Positions 5,936 through 15,276 of a stretch of 21,283 nt of DNA are shown piece after piece. Every line of letters starts with the position of its first letter. The first letter of the stretch is position 1. The translations under genes were made by a program, and so were the position numbers. The DNA comes from Streptosporangiaceae bacterium (lineage in GTDB: Bacteria; Actinomycetota; Actinomycetes; Streptosporangiales; Streptosporangiaceae), in the NCBI GenBank assembly GCA_025934635.1, contig JAICWX010000143.1:1-21283 (forward strand), given 5' to 3'. A model generated the notes under the pieces. It was not told the origin of the DNA. It saw nothing but the letters and a program-made list of their open reading frames with translations, and ran no database searches.

Positions 5936-8900
5936 ATGGCCGACGATCAGGTTCTCGAGGCACTTCGCGCAGCCCTGAAAGAGGCCGAACGGCTACGGCA
6001 GCGGAACCGGCAGCTGGCCGCGGCCGCGCGGGCACCGCTGGCTATCACGGGGATGAGCTGCCGGCTCCCGGGCGGGGTCCAGCAACCGGAGGAGCTATGG
6101 GAGCTGCTCGCCATGGGCGGGGACGCGATCTCCGCGGTTCCGCCTGACCGCGGGTGGGACCTGGACCTGATGACGGCCACGGCACTCAGCGCCGGAGAGC
6201 CCGCGCGGGTGCCGGCCGGCGGGTTCGTGCCCGTGGCGGCCGACTTCGACGCGGGGTTCTTCCGGATCAGCCCGCGCGAAGCGCTGGGGATGGACCCGCA
6301 GCAGCGGCTGGTGCTCGAGACCGCCTGGGAGGCGCTGGAACGGACGGGAATCCAGCCGGGGCGGCTGCGGGGATCTGCGACCGGCGTGTTCATCGGGGCC
6401 TGGGCACAGCACTATGCCATGGTCGTCGAGGCGGACGCGCAAGCCTCCCAGGGATTCCTCCCGACGAGCGACGTGACCAGCGTGATCTCGGGGCGCGTCG
6501 CCTACACGTTCGGCTTGGAGGGCCCGGCGGTGACGGTGGATACCGCGTGCTCTTCGTCGCTGACGGCGCTGCACCTGGCCGCCCAGGCCCTGCGGTCCGG
6601 CGAATGCGACATGGCGCTGGCCGGCGGGGTGACGGTGTACGCCACCCCGGCCGCGTTCGCGTTCACCCAGAAACTCGGGCTGTCACCCGACGGGCGCTGC
6701 AAGGCGTTCGCCGCCGCCGCCGACGGCATGGGCATGTCCGAAGGGGCAGCGGTGATCGTGCTCGAACGGCTGTCGGACGCGCGCCGCCACGGGCACCCGG
6801 TGCTGGCCGTGGTGCGCGGCAGCGCCATCAACCAGGACGGCGCCAGCAATGGCTTCACCGCACCGAACGGGCCCGCGCAGCAACGGGTGATCCGCGCCGC
6901 GCTGGCCAATGCCGGGCTGCGGCCCGATCAGGTGGACGCGGTGGAGGCGCACGGGACCGGTACGACCCTGGGCGACCCCATCGAGGCCCAGGCGCTGCTG
7001 GCCACCTACGGGCAGGACCGGGCCGCTGACCGGCCCCTGTGGCTGGGATCGGTGAAGTCGAACATCGGCCATACTCAGGCGGCGGCGGGAGTGAGCGGGG
7101 TGATGAAGATGGTGCTGGCCCTGCAGCACCAGCTACTGCCGCGAACGCTGCACGTGGACGAGCCATCTCCGCACGTGGACTGGGCGGCGGGGGCGGTGCG
7201 GCTGGTCACCGAGCCCGTGCCCTGGCCCGCTAACGGCCAGCCGCGACGAGCGGGAGTGTCCTCCTTCGGTATCACCGGCACCAACGTCCACGTCATCCTG
7301 GAGGAAGCTCCCGACCAGGCCGGCCCGGCGGCGGAGGACGGCGTAGTTCCGGCTGGCCAGCCCCGGCCGGCCCCGGTCGTGCTGGACACCGGGGTGCTGC
7401 CGTGGGTCGTGTCGGGGCAGAGCGCCGGCGCGCTGCGCGCTCAGGCGGAACGGCTCCGGGCCCATGTGGCCGACCGGCCCGAGCTCAGCGCGGCTGACGT
7501 CGGCTTCTCGCTGGCCGCGAGCCGGTCGGCGTTCAGGTTCCGGGCCGTGGTAGCCGGCTCGGACCGGGCGGAACTGCTGGCCGGGCTGGCGGCGGTGGCG
7601 GCCGGCGAGCCCGCGGCAGGCGTGGTGACGGGCGCGCTGCCACCGGGCAGCGACGCCGGCCGGACGGTCTTCGTGTTTCCCGGGCACGGGGTGCAGTGGG
7701 CCGGCATGGGCCGGGAACTAGCCGTGGCATCGCCGGTGTTCGCGGCCCGGCTGGCCGAGTGCGGCCGGGCGCTGGCTCCGCACACCGGCTGGGATCTCGG
7801 AGAGACGATCGCCGGTGCCGACGGGGCCCCCGCGCTGGACCGCGCGGAGGTCATCCAGCCGGTGCTGTGGGCGGTGATGGTTTCCCTGGCCGCGGTGTGG
7901 CAGGCGGCCGGCGTCGTGCCGGACGCGGTGGTGGGCCATAGCCAGGGGGAGATCGCGGCCGCCTGCGTAGCGGGCATCTTGTCGCTGGAGGATGCGGCCA
8001 CGGTCGTGGCCCGGCGGAGCCGCGCGCTGACCGAGCTGGCCGGGAGCGGCGGCATGATCTCGGTGGTCAAGCCCGCCGGGGAGGTGGCGGAGTTGCTGGC
8101 CCCCTGGGCCAGCCGGCTGTCGGTGGCCGCGGTCAACGGCCCGCTGGCCACGGTCGTGGCCGGCGAACTGGGGGCGCTGGCCGAGTTCGAGGCGGAGCTT
8201 TCGGCCCGGCGCGTACCGCGCTGGCGGATTCCCGAGCAGGATTTCGTCGCCCACTCCGCGCAGGTGGAGCAGCTGGAAGACCCGCTGCGGTCGGCGCTGG
8301 CGGCGGTGCGTCCCGGCCCCGCCCGGATTCCCTTCTACTCCACCGTGACGTGCGAATGGATGGACGGGACGGAACTCGACGCCGGGTACTGGTACGCCAA
8401 CATGCGCCAGACGGTGCGGTTCGCGGCGGCGATCAGGGCCCTGGCCGAATCCGGGCACCAGACCTTCGTGGAGGTCTCCCCGCATCCGGTGTTCGGCGGT
8501 GCGATCCAGGACACGGTGCAAGCTCTCGGCGCCGCCGCCCCGGTGACCGGCGGGACCCTGGTCCGCGACGACGGCGGCGCCCGGCGCCTGCTCGCCAGCC
8601 TGGCCCAGGTTTACGTGCACGGCGGTGCGGTGAACTGGGCGGCGGTGCTGAGCAGCGGGGACCGGGTGGACCTGCCGACCTATGCGTTCCAGCACCAGCG
8701 CTACTGGCCGCGGCCGTCCGCGGGCCGGCCGGGAGACGTCACCTCCGCCGGGCTGGACTCCACCGGGCATCCGCTGCTGGGGGCGGCCACCGGGGTCGCC
8801 CAGAGCGATGAGCTGCTGCTCACCGGACGCCTGTCCCTGCGGAGCCATCCGTGGCTGGCCGACCACGCCGCGGACGGCCTGGTGCTGCTGCCGGGGACGG

Positions 8901-11900
8901 CATTCGCGGAACTGGCGATCCGGGCCGCTGACGCGGCCGGATGCGACCAGGTCGCGGACCTGACCCTCGAGGCTCCCCTGGTGGTGCCGGAGAAGGGCGC
9001 GGTCAGGATCCAGGTCACGGTCGGCGGCCCGGGCCAAGCCGGCGACCGCGAGATCGAGATGTACTCGCGACCCGAGGAAGCCGACCCGCGGACGCCGTGG
9101 AAGCGTCACGCCAGCGGGCTGCTCGTCTCCGCCGGGCAATCCCCCGCCGGTCCAGCCTGGGCCGGCGACCTGCGGGAGTGGCCGCCGCCCGGAGCCACGG
9201 CGGTACCGGTCGACGGCCTTTACGAGGCCCTGGGCGGACGCGGACACGGATACGGGCCGATGTTCCGCGGCCTGCGGGCCGCCTGGCGGCGCGGGGACGA
9301 GCTCTTCGCCGAGGTCGCCCTGCCCGCCGAAGCGGCCGCTGACGCAGCGGCGTTCGGCCTGCATCCGGCCCTGCTGGACGCCACCCTGCACGCGGCCGGC
9401 CTGGCGGCCTGGGATGCCTCGATGGAGCTTGGCGGGGCGCTGCTGCCGTTTGCCTGGGCCGGGATGTCGCTGCACGCGGCAGGCGCGTCGGCCCTGCGGG
9501 CCAGGCTCAGGACGGAACCCGGGAGCGGGCGCCTGTCGCTGGCCGCGGTCGATACCGCCGGCGTACCGGTGATATCGGTGGAGTCGCTGATGCTGCGGCC
9601 CATCTCGGCCGGCCAGCTGGAGGCCGCCCAGCGCGAGTCGCAGGAGTCGCTGTTCACCGAGGAATGGGCCGCTCTCCCCGTTTCCGTCCCCGCGGCGGGA
9701 CCCGATGGCCGGTGGGCGGTCATCGGCGCTGACCCGCTGGGATTGGGGGCCGGATTGCGGATGGCGGGCGCGGACGTGCGCGTCGCCCCGGATCTGACCA
9801 CGCTCATGACGAACGCCGGCCCGGCCGGGCCGATGCCCGATGTCATCGCGGCCTGCGTGGGGTCCGCGGCAGCGGCCCGGGACGGGAACGGGGAGAAGAC
9901 CGCATCCGGCGACGTGGCGGCGGCCGCCCGGGCATCGGCCGGGCAGGCGCTGCGACTGGTACAGCAGTGGCTCGACCTGGGGCAGTCGGCGCGGCTGGTC
10001 CTGGTAACCCGGGGCGCGGTCGCGACCGGGCCGGAAGACCGCGTGACGGATCCGGCGGGCGCGGCAGCCTGGGGCCTGGCCCGTTCGGCCCAACTGGAGA
10101 ACCCCGGGTGGATAGTGCTGGCCGACCTGTCCGCCACGGTCGCGCCCGGCGACGCGGACGAGGCGGCGGCCCTGGCCGCCGCGCTGGCGGCCGGAGAGCC
10201 CGAGCTGGCCATCCGCGATCAAGCGGCCTACGGACGCCGGCTCACCCGGGCCGGGACCGGCGGGCCGGTGCCGGATCCGGAGTCAGCCGGGCGGGTGCTC
10301 ATTACCGGCGGGACCGGGACGCTCGGCCGGCTGATGGCACAGCACCTGGTGGCCGCCCGCGGCGCCCGGCACGTCATGCTGGCCAGCCGCTCGGGACCCG
10401 GCGCGGCGGGGACCGCCGCCATCGCGGCCGGCCTGGCCGCCCGGGGCGCCGGAGCAGAGGTGATCGCCTGCGACGCGGCCGACCGGGGCGCGCTGGCCGC
10501 GCTGCTCACCCGCATACCGGCGGCCAGCCCGCTGACCACGGTGCTGCACCTGGCCGGAATCCTCGATGACGGGACGATCGCGTCACTGACCCAGGAGCGA
10601 GTCGACACGGTGATGCGGGCCAAGGCCGACGCCGCCTGGAACTTGCACCAGCTCACCCAGGACCTCGACCTGCAGGCATTCGTCATGTTCTCCTCCGTCG
10701 CGGCCATCCTGGGGAGTCCGGGCCAAGGTAACTACGCCGCGGCGAACGCGTTCCTGGACGCGCTGGCCCGGCAGCGGCGCGCGGCCGGGCTTCCGGCTAC
10801 GTCCGTCGCCTGGGGTCTATGGGCGCAGGACAGCACCATGACCCATCGCGTCAACGAGGGAACGCGCGCCGTCATGGCCAGCGCCGCGATGTCCGGCCTG
10901 ACCGCCGCCGAAGGGACCGCCCTGCTGGACCGGGCGGTGGGCCGGGACGACGCGGTGCTCGTCGCGATGAATATGAACCTGGCCATCCTGCGCTCTGTCG
11001 CCCAGTCCGAGACGCTGCCCGCCGCGCTCCACCGCCTGGCGGGTTCCCCCGGCCGGCGGACGGCCAGGACCGCCGCGACGGAATCCGGTGCCCCGGCGCT
11101 GCGCGAGCGGCTGGCGCGGTCAGACGAGGCCGGGCAGGAGCAGCTCGTCTCCGGACTGGTCCGCAGCGAACTGGCCGCGCTGCTCGGCTACCCGGCGGCG
11201 GCGGATGTCGAGATGGGGCTCAGCTTCCTTGAGCTGGGAATCGATTCGATGTCGCAAGTCATGTACCGGAACCGGCTGAACGAGCTCACCGGGTTGCGGC
11301 TGCCGGGCACGGTGATGTTCGACCACCCGACACCCGCCCTCCTGGCGCGGCGGCTACGCGAGGAGCTCACCGGGCCGGGCCTGCCGTCGGGAAAGCGCGA
11401 CCGTGACCGCAGCGCGGGCAAGCGCCGCTACGTCGCGTCGGCTGGTACGGCGCCGGCTGGTACGGCGCCGGCCGCGGACGCGGACCCGGCGCAGCGGGCC
11501 ATGCTCGCGCATTCCCTCGGCGGGCTGTACGAGCACGCCGCCGCCACCGGGAAGCTGGCCGAGATCATGCGGCTGATCACCGGTCTCGCGGCCTTCCGGC
11601 CCGCGTTCTCGGCTCCGTCCGAGCTCGAGCACGTACCGCCCCCGATCTCGGTCGCTCAAGGCGCCGCCACCCCGAGCCTGATCTGCCTTCCCTCCTTCGT
11701 CGGCCGGTCCGGGGCACGGGAGTACGTGCGGTTCGCCCGGGAATTCCGCGGGGTACGCCCGGTATCCGTGCTGCCGGCACCCGGGTTCGCCGAAGGGGAG
11801 CCACTGGCCCGCAGTGCCGACGCGCTCGCCTGCGTGCACGCCGAGAACATCCTGAGATCGGTCCCCGACGCGCCATTCGTGCTGGTCGGATACTCCTCAG

Positions 11901-12337
11901 GCGGGCTGGCGGCGCATGCCCTGACGACTCGCCTGGAGAGCATCGGGAGGGCTCCAGCCGCCTTGGTTCTCATGGACACGGAGCCCCTCGACCAGGAGAT
12001 GATGTCCGAGGGACACCTGTGGCCATTCATCAGCGGCCAGGTGCTGGCTGATATCCGGCAGCAGGAGGACGCTGGCGACGACGCCTGGCTCACGGCCTTC
12101 GCCCATTACTTCACGCTGGACTGGACCGGCCTGAAACCGGCCGCCGTACCGGCATTGATAGTCCGGTCGAAAGAGTTCATGCCTGGCCTTCCCGAGGACC
12201 GCGGCTACGACGACACGTTCCTGCCGCTCTCGGGCGAGGTCACCACCATGCAGGTACCTGGCGGCCACTTCACGATGATGACAGATCACGCCGATACGAC
12301 GGCACGCGCCGTCAGCGAATGGATCGCCGAATTGTAA
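5936..12337 (+). CDS. Type I polyketide synthase, terminal module KS-AT-DH-KR-ACP-TE
   Basis: A 2133-residue protein. Residues 1-30 form a charged coiled-coil-like N-terminal docking segment. The KS follows (about 34-455; Cys205 in DTACSSS, His339 in HGTGT, Lys374/His379 in KSNIGH). The AT (about 545-870) has Ser669 in GHSQGE, the form usual in branched-unit ATs, but GHGVQ in place of GQGSQ and FVAH where methylmalonyl ATs have YASH. The DH has His977 in HAADGLVLLP and Asp1148 in HPALLDATLH and looks active. The KR has GGTGTLG near 1458, an LDD motif, and FSS with Tyr1600, the B-type pattern, and also looks active. There is no ER. The ACP Ser is 1771 in GIDSM. The TE has Ser1987 in GYSSG and a C-terminal GGHF. 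The module should leave a double bond, probably E, and release the chain by cyclisation or hydrolysis. Its AT may take the unit made by the cassette next door; this is inference. Confidence 0.95.
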   Translation: MADDQVLEALRAALKEAERLRQRNRQLAAAARAPLAITGMSCRLPGGVQQPEELWELLAMGGDAISAVPPDRGWDLDLMTATALSAGEPARVPAGGFVPVAADFDAGFFRISPREALGMDPQQRLVLETAWEALERTGIQPGRLRGSATGVFIGAWAQHYAMVVEADAQASQGFLPTSDVTSVISGRVAYTFGLEGPAVTVDTACSSSLTALHLAAQALRSGECDMALAGGVTVYATPAAFAFTQKLGLSPDGRCKAFAAAADGMGMSEGAAVIVLERLSDARRHGHPVLAVVRGSAINQDGASNGFTAPNGPAQQRVIRAALANAGLRPDQVDAVEAHGTGTTLGDPIEAQALLATYGQDRAADRPLWLGSVKSNIGHTQAAAGVSGVMKMVLALQHQLLPRTLHVDEPSPHVDWAAGAVRLVTEPVPWPANGQPRRAGVSSFGITGTNVHVILEEAPDQAGPAAEDGVVPAGQPRPAPVVLDTGVLPWVVSGQSAGALRAQAERLRAHVADRPELSAADVGFSLAASRSAFRFRAVVAGSDRAELLAGLAAVAAGEPAAGVVTGALPPGSDAGRTVFVFPGHGVQWAGMGRELAVASPVFAARLAECGRALAPHTGWDLGETIAGADGAPALDRAEVIQPVLWAVMVSLAAVWQAAGVVPDAVVGHSQGEIAAACVAGILSLEDAATVVARRSRALTELAGSGGMISVVKPAGEVAELLAPWASRLSVAAVNGPLATVVAGELGALAEFEAELSARRVPRWRIPEQDFVAHSAQVEQLEDPLRSALAAVRPGPARIPFYSTVTCEWMDGTELDAGYWYANMRQTVRFAAAIRALAESGHQTFVEVSPHPVFGGAIQDTVQALGAAAPVTGGTLVRDDGGARRLLASLAQVYVHGGAVNWAAVLSSGDRVDLPTYAFQHQRYWPRPSAGRPGDVTSAGLDSTGHPLLGAATGVAQSDELLLTGRLSLRSHPWLADHAADGLVLLPGTAFAELAIRAADAAGCDQVADLTLEAPLVVPEKGAVRIQVTVGGPGQAGDREIEMYSRPEEADPRTPWKRHASGLLVSAGQSPAGPAWAGDLREWPPPGATAVPVDGLYEALGGRGHGYGPMFRGLRAAWRRGDELFAEVALPAEAAADAAAFGLHPALLDATLHAAGLAAWDASMELGGALLPFAWAGMSLHAAGASALRARLRTEPGSGRLSLAAVDTAGVPVISVESLMLRPISAGQLEAAQRESQESLFTEEWAALPVSVPAAGPDGRWAVIGADPLGLGAGLRMAGADVRVAPDLTTLMTNAGPAGPMPDVIAACVGSAAAARDGNGEKTASGDVAAAARASAGQALRLVQQWLDLGQSARLVLVTRGAVATGPEDRVTDPAGAAAWGLARSAQLENPGWIVLADLSATVAPGDADEAAALAAALAAGEPELAIRDQAAYGRRLTRAGTGGPVPDPESAGRVLITGGTGTLGRLMAQHLVAARGARHVMLASRSGPGAAGTAAIAAGLAARGAGAEVIACDAADRGALAALLTRIPAASPLTTVLHLAGILDDGTIASLTQERVDTVMRAKADAAWNLHQLTQDLDLQAFVMFSSVAAILGSPGQGNYAAANAFLDALARQRRAAGLPATSVAWGLWAQDSTMTHRVNEGTRAVMASAAMSGLTAAEGTALLDRAVGRDDAVLVAMNMNLAILRSVAQSETLPAALHRLAGSPGRRTARTAATESGAPALRERLARSDEAGQEQLVSGLVRSELAALLGYPAAADVEMGLSFLELGIDSMSQVMYRNRLNELTGLRLPGTVMFDHPTPALLARRLREELTGPGLPSGKRDRDRSAGKRRYVASAGTAPAGTAPAADADPAQRAMLAHSLGGLYEHAAATGKLAEIMRLITGLAAFRPAFSAPSELEHVPPPISVAQGAATPSLICLPSFVGRSGAREYVRFAREFRGVRPVSVLPAPGFAEGEPLARSADALACVHAENILRSVPDAPFVLVGYSSGGLAAHALTTRLESIGRAPAALVLMDTEPLDQEMMSEGHLWPFISGQVLADIRQQEDAGDDAWLTAFAHYFTLDWTGLKPAAVPALIVRSKEFMPGLPEDRGYDDTFLPLSGEVTTMQVPGGHFTMMTDHADTTARAVSEWIAEL
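11441..11470 (+). repeat. 15-bp perfect tandem duplication in the ACP-TE linker
   Basis: GCTGGTACGGCGCCG occurs twice back to back and encodes AGTAPAGTAPA in the Ala/Pro-rich linker between the ACP and the thioesterase. It keeps the frame. It looks like a recent slippage event that changed only linker length. Confidence 0.85.
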
Positions 12338-12382
12338 ACGGGCGGTAGCTGACGATTTATCCTGACTGGCTGCTACTGTTAA

Positions 12383-12442
12383 TTTCATGATCGCGAAAGG
12401 TTTACTACGTTTTCCGATATAAAAGTCTTCGCGATCATGAAA
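12383..12442. terminator. Bidirectional terminator candidate, 15-bp perfect inverted repeat
   Basis: The arms TTTCATGATCGCGAA (12383-12397) and its exact reverse complement (12428-12442) enclose a 30-nt loop. The structure lies between the terminal PKS stop (12337) and the stop of the convergent monooxygenase gene (12466-12468), the expected place for a shared terminator. There is no long U-run on either strand, which is common for actinomycete terminators. The internal TGATCGCGA and the long loop leave open that it is instead a protein-binding site. Confidence 0.6.
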
Positions 12443-12465
12443 GCCTCGGGCGAGAGGACCCGCGC

Positions 12466-13659
12466 CTATTTCAGGTCGAGACTTCCGGTCAGCTCAGGCA
12501 TTAGAAAATCATCGACGGAAATGAGTCCGGCAATCAATGCGAAATAGCGTTCCGTCAGCGCCGGCACCCGGCTGATCTCCCGCAGCGCTTCCACGCGGGA
12601 GCCGGGGACACGCAAGCTGGCCGCTTCCAGCGTCCTCTTATACTCGTCGGCCAGCATAGAGCGCGTCTGACTGGCGAAATCGCCGAGCGCGCCGTCCACC
12701 CGTTCGGCATCCTGGAAATCGTCACCGAGCGACCCGCTGAGCAGGTCCGCTTGAACGAACGCGTGGGTAATGCCCTGCGCAGTGATGCTGTCCAGGTGAA
12801 GTCCGGCGTCACCGATCAGGACCCAGCCCGGCCCGTGCGCCTGGCGGAAGAAATTCCTCTGGTCACCCGTTCCCTGCAGCCTGATCGCCTGTTCTCCCGC
12901 GGAGAGCTCCTCGAACAGCTCTGGCGCCAGTTCGCGAATGCATCCGAGATGGGCCTTGCGCGGATTCAGCTTGATGGCCCGGAAGCTATCCTGCGGGAAG
13001 TACGTGATGAGGATGGTCACCCCGTCGTTGGTCGGAACCGCCGCCAGCGCACTGCTGCCGGACCGGACCCGCGTCTCGAAGCCGCACGACATACCGGTCC
13101 AGCCGGTGTAGTAGACGCAGCTCGCACTCGGGTCCTCGATCAGGTACGGAGCGCCGACCAGCTCGGCCAGGCGCGACCGCATGCCGTCAGCGCCGATAAC
13201 CAGCCCGGTCCGCTCGGAAATCTCCCCGCCGTCCTTGGCCCGCAGACGTACTCCGGCGACGCGGCCGTCCTCCCACAACACCGCCGAGAGCGAAACCCCT
13301 TCGGCGAATTCGGCGCCAGCCGCGACGGCAGCCTCGATCAGCAGCTGATCGAGAATATAACGCCGGGGGGCATAATTGGCGGTTACGTTGCCATAGGCGG
13401 CTACCGGGCCGCGCAGTTCTACGTCCTGCACGATGGACCGAATGGAGTCCAGCCGCGGGCAGCCCGTGGCGATGACCGGGTCGAGCACGCCCCACCGGTC
13501 AAGAAGCCCGATCCCGGGCTGATGAATATAGAGCGTGGACATCGTGTCCGACGGAAAGGTGGCACGGTCCACGAGCAGTACCCGCTGACCGCGCCGGGCC
13601 AGGAGCAGCGCGGCCGAGGCGCCCGCGCACCTGGCTCCGACTATGACCGCATCCCACAT
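12466..13659 (-). CDS. FAD-dependent monooxygenase/oxidoreductase, putative tailoring enzyme
   Basis: A 397-residue class A flavoprotein of the PHBH-like/PF01494 type. The N-terminal dinucleotide fold reads VGARCAGASAA followed by LLVD (an acidic strand end for ribose binding). The middle motif is GADGMRSRL, and the GD motif, GDAGLHLDSITAQGI, binds the FAD phosphate and ribitol. Such enzymes hydroxylate or epoxidise in polyketide pathways, and some members reduce prenyl chains. The tryptophan-halogenase WxWxIP signature is absent. The gene stands alone, is transcribed away from the MFS exporter, and shares its promoter region and operator. The ATG at 13659 follows GGAAAGG by about 10 nt. The substrate cannot be read from the sequence; action on the released or nearly finished polyketide is my inference. 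Confidence 0.85.
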   Translation of the reverse strand: MWDAVIVGARCAGASAALLLARRGQRVLLVDRATFPSDTMSTLYIHQPGIGLLDRWGVLDPVIATGCPRLDSIRSIVQDVELRGPVAAYGNVTANYAPRRYILDQLLIEAAVAAGAEFAEGVSLSAVLWEDGRVAGVRLRAKDGGEISERTGLVIGADGMRSRLAELVGAPYLIEDPSASCVYYTGWTGMSCGFETRVRSGSSALAAVPTNDGVTILITYFPQDSFRAIKLNPRKAHLGCIRELAPELFEELSAGEQAIRLQGTGDQRNFFRQAHGPGWVLIGDAGLHLDSITAQGITHAFVQADLLSGSLGDDFQDAERVDGALGDFASQTRSMLADEYKRTLEAASLRVPGSRVEALREISRVPALTERYFALIAGLISVDDFLMPELTGSLDLK

Positions 13660-13991
13660 GATCAGGTGCCCTTTCCTTCGTCGGCGAGCGTGGTGAGCCG
13701 CGCCCGGACCATCTCGCGCGGGCCAGCGTAACTCCGGCGCCGCCGGTCACCAGGTTCCGCCTGATCGCAGGTTCCGTCTAATCGCAGACGAAGTACAGTG
13801 CGCGTAGGCTCAACCTAGCCGATACCAATCCACGCCATTTCCGTCGCGAACGTTCAACTGATGCGCTTACGCAGTTGAACACCTCACCTCACGTTATTTG
13901 CTTTCCTCAAGGCAGCCTTTGGCTCATCGCAGAATCGGTCAATTATTATTTGCAGGCAGCGTAGAATCATAAAACGGACTGGAATGCGATA
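13660..13991. promoter_or_regulatory. Divergent intergenic region between monooxygenase and MFS exporter
   Basis: This 332-bp region has no gene that I can support and becomes clearly AT-rich toward 13900-13990. It holds the best copy of the cluster operator (13852-13880). TAGAAT at 13962-13967, 24 nt before the exporter ATG, is a plausible -10 element, without a clear -35. On the leftward side TAGGTT (complement of 13813-13818) is a weak -10 candidate. Confidence 0.5.
13852..13880. promoter_or_regulatory. Operator copy C: perfect GTTCAACTG-N11-CAGTTGAAC
   Basis: This is the most symmetric of the four copies: both 9-bp half-sites match exactly as inverted repeats. The spacer adds an inner TGCG/CGCA pair slightly off-centre. 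It lies 111 bp before the exporter ATG and 192 bp before the monooxygenase ATG. I use it as the reference for the consensus. Confidence 0.85.
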
Positions 13992-15260
13992 ATGACCCAG
14001 ATGCGTCCCGCACAAACGGATCAGCCGGTTTCTCCGCCACCGCCGTTGTGGCGGAACCTGCGCTTCCAGGCACTGTGGATCGGGATGACGAGTTCGACTC
14101 TCGGTGTGTCGGTCGCCGACATCGCCTATCCGCTGCTCATCCTGGTCCTCACCGGCTCCCCCGCCCAGGCCGGGCTGTTCGCGGCGGTGCAGGCATTCGC
14201 GATGCTCGCCGCCGGGCTGCCGGCCGGGTCGCTGGCCGATCGCTTCGACCCCCGCCAGATCGTCCTGGTCACCGAGACCTGCCGCGCGCTCGTGACCTCC
14301 CTGGTGGTCATCGCGCTGATCACCGGCTGGCTGTCACTTCCGCTGCTGCTGGTCGCGGCCGCCTTGCTCGGGATCGGCCAGGGGACCTGCAATCCGGCCC
14401 GGATACTGCTGCTGTACGCGGTCGTACCGGGCGAGCAGCTGACCGTGGCCCTGGCCCAGGACCAGGTGCGGACGAACGGCGCGTCCATGGCCGGGCCCGC
14501 GCTCGGCGGCGCGCTGTACTCGATACGAGCGCTGTCGCACGCCACGCCGTTCGTGTTCACCGCGGTCTCCTTCGTCGTCTCCCTGATGACGACCGCCATG
14601 CTGCCCAGGCACACCACCTACCCCAAGAAGGAACAGTCCGAGCTGGAAAGCGGAGCCTCTGGAGACGGCGGCATGCTGGCCGGCCTGCGCTTCGTGTGGC
14701 ACCATCCGGTCCTGCGGCCGGCGATGGTTCTCATCGCGATCGTGAACACGGTCGGCGTCGGCCTGGACCTGATCCTCATCGTGCTGCTGCGCCACCAGGG
14801 GGTCCCGTCCAGCGAGATCGGCCTCGCCCTGGGGGTGGCCTACGCCGGCAGCATCGTCGGCATCCCGCTCATCAAGCTCCTGCACCGGCTCCGGCCGGGG
14901 GTGCTGATGATCGGCGTCGCGGTGCTCCTGATTCCGATCTTCGCCCTGCTCAGCCTGCCCTTCGGCCCGTGGTGGGCGGCGGCCCTGCTCTTCGTCGCGC
15001 TGCTGTCCCTGCCGGCCATCCAGGTGGCGGTCGAGGTGCTGGCCATCAAGCAGACACCCGAGGATCAGCGTGGCCGGGTCGCCGCCGCCTTCATGACCCT
15101 GGTGGCCCTCGGCGTACCGGCTGGGCTAGCCGGATGCGGCCTGCTCCTGCAGTTCCTGCCCGCGCAGGCGGCGCTGCTCACCCTGGCCGCCATCCTGGCC
15201 GTCGGTGTCGGCTACTGCGTGGCCCGGCCGGGGCTCTGGCAAGCCCGCTGGCCTGACTGA
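13992..15260 (+). CDS. MFS transporter, probable product exporter
   Basis: A 422-residue integral membrane protein with about 12 hydrophobic segments in two halves, separated by a polar loop around residues 206-225 (TYPKKEQSELESG). The MFS motif A equivalent, SLADRFDPRQIV, is at residues 80-91 after the second helix. It resembles macrolide-efflux-type MFS proteins of the cytoplasmic membrane. In this setting the natural role is export of the polyketide and self-resistance, but substrate specificity cannot be read from sequence. The ATG at 13992 has only a weak purine-rich stretch upstream. The gene ends 16 bp from the stop of the convergent aminotransferase gene, with no hairpin between them. 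Confidence 0.9.
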   Translation: MTQMRPAQTDQPVSPPPPLWRNLRFQALWIGMTSSTLGVSVADIAYPLLILVLTGSPAQAGLFAAVQAFAMLAAGLPAGSLADRFDPRQIVLVTETCRALVTSLVVIALITGWLSLPLLLVAAALLGIGQGTCNPARILLLYAVVPGEQLTVALAQDQVRTNGASMAGPALGGALYSIRALSHATPFVFTAVSFVVSLMTTAMLPRHTTYPKKEQSELESGASGDGGMLAGLRFVWHHPVLRPAMVLIAIVNTVGVGLDLILIVLLRHQGVPSSEIGLALGVAYAGSIVGIPLIKLLHRLRPGVLMIGVAVLLIPIFALLSLPFGPWWAAALLFVALLSLPAIQVAVEVLAIKQTPEDQRGRVAAAFMTLVALGVPAGLAGCGLLLQFLPAQAALLTLAAILAVGVGYCVARPGLWQARWPD

Positions 15261-15276
15261 GCGGTTCACGGCCGGC

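Noticed and set aside
7718..10222. An 834-codon open frame on the minus strand
   Set aside because: It lies wholly antisense to the AT and DH/KR regions of the terminal PKS, has Arg/Gly/Pro-rich low-complexity sequence and no recognisable domain. Long spurious frames are expected in such GC-rich coding DNA.
12466..13659. Flavin-dependent halogenase
   Set aside because: The FAD-binding pattern is shared, but the WxWxIP signature of tryptophan-type halogenases is absent; GWTGM is the nearest stretch and does not match.
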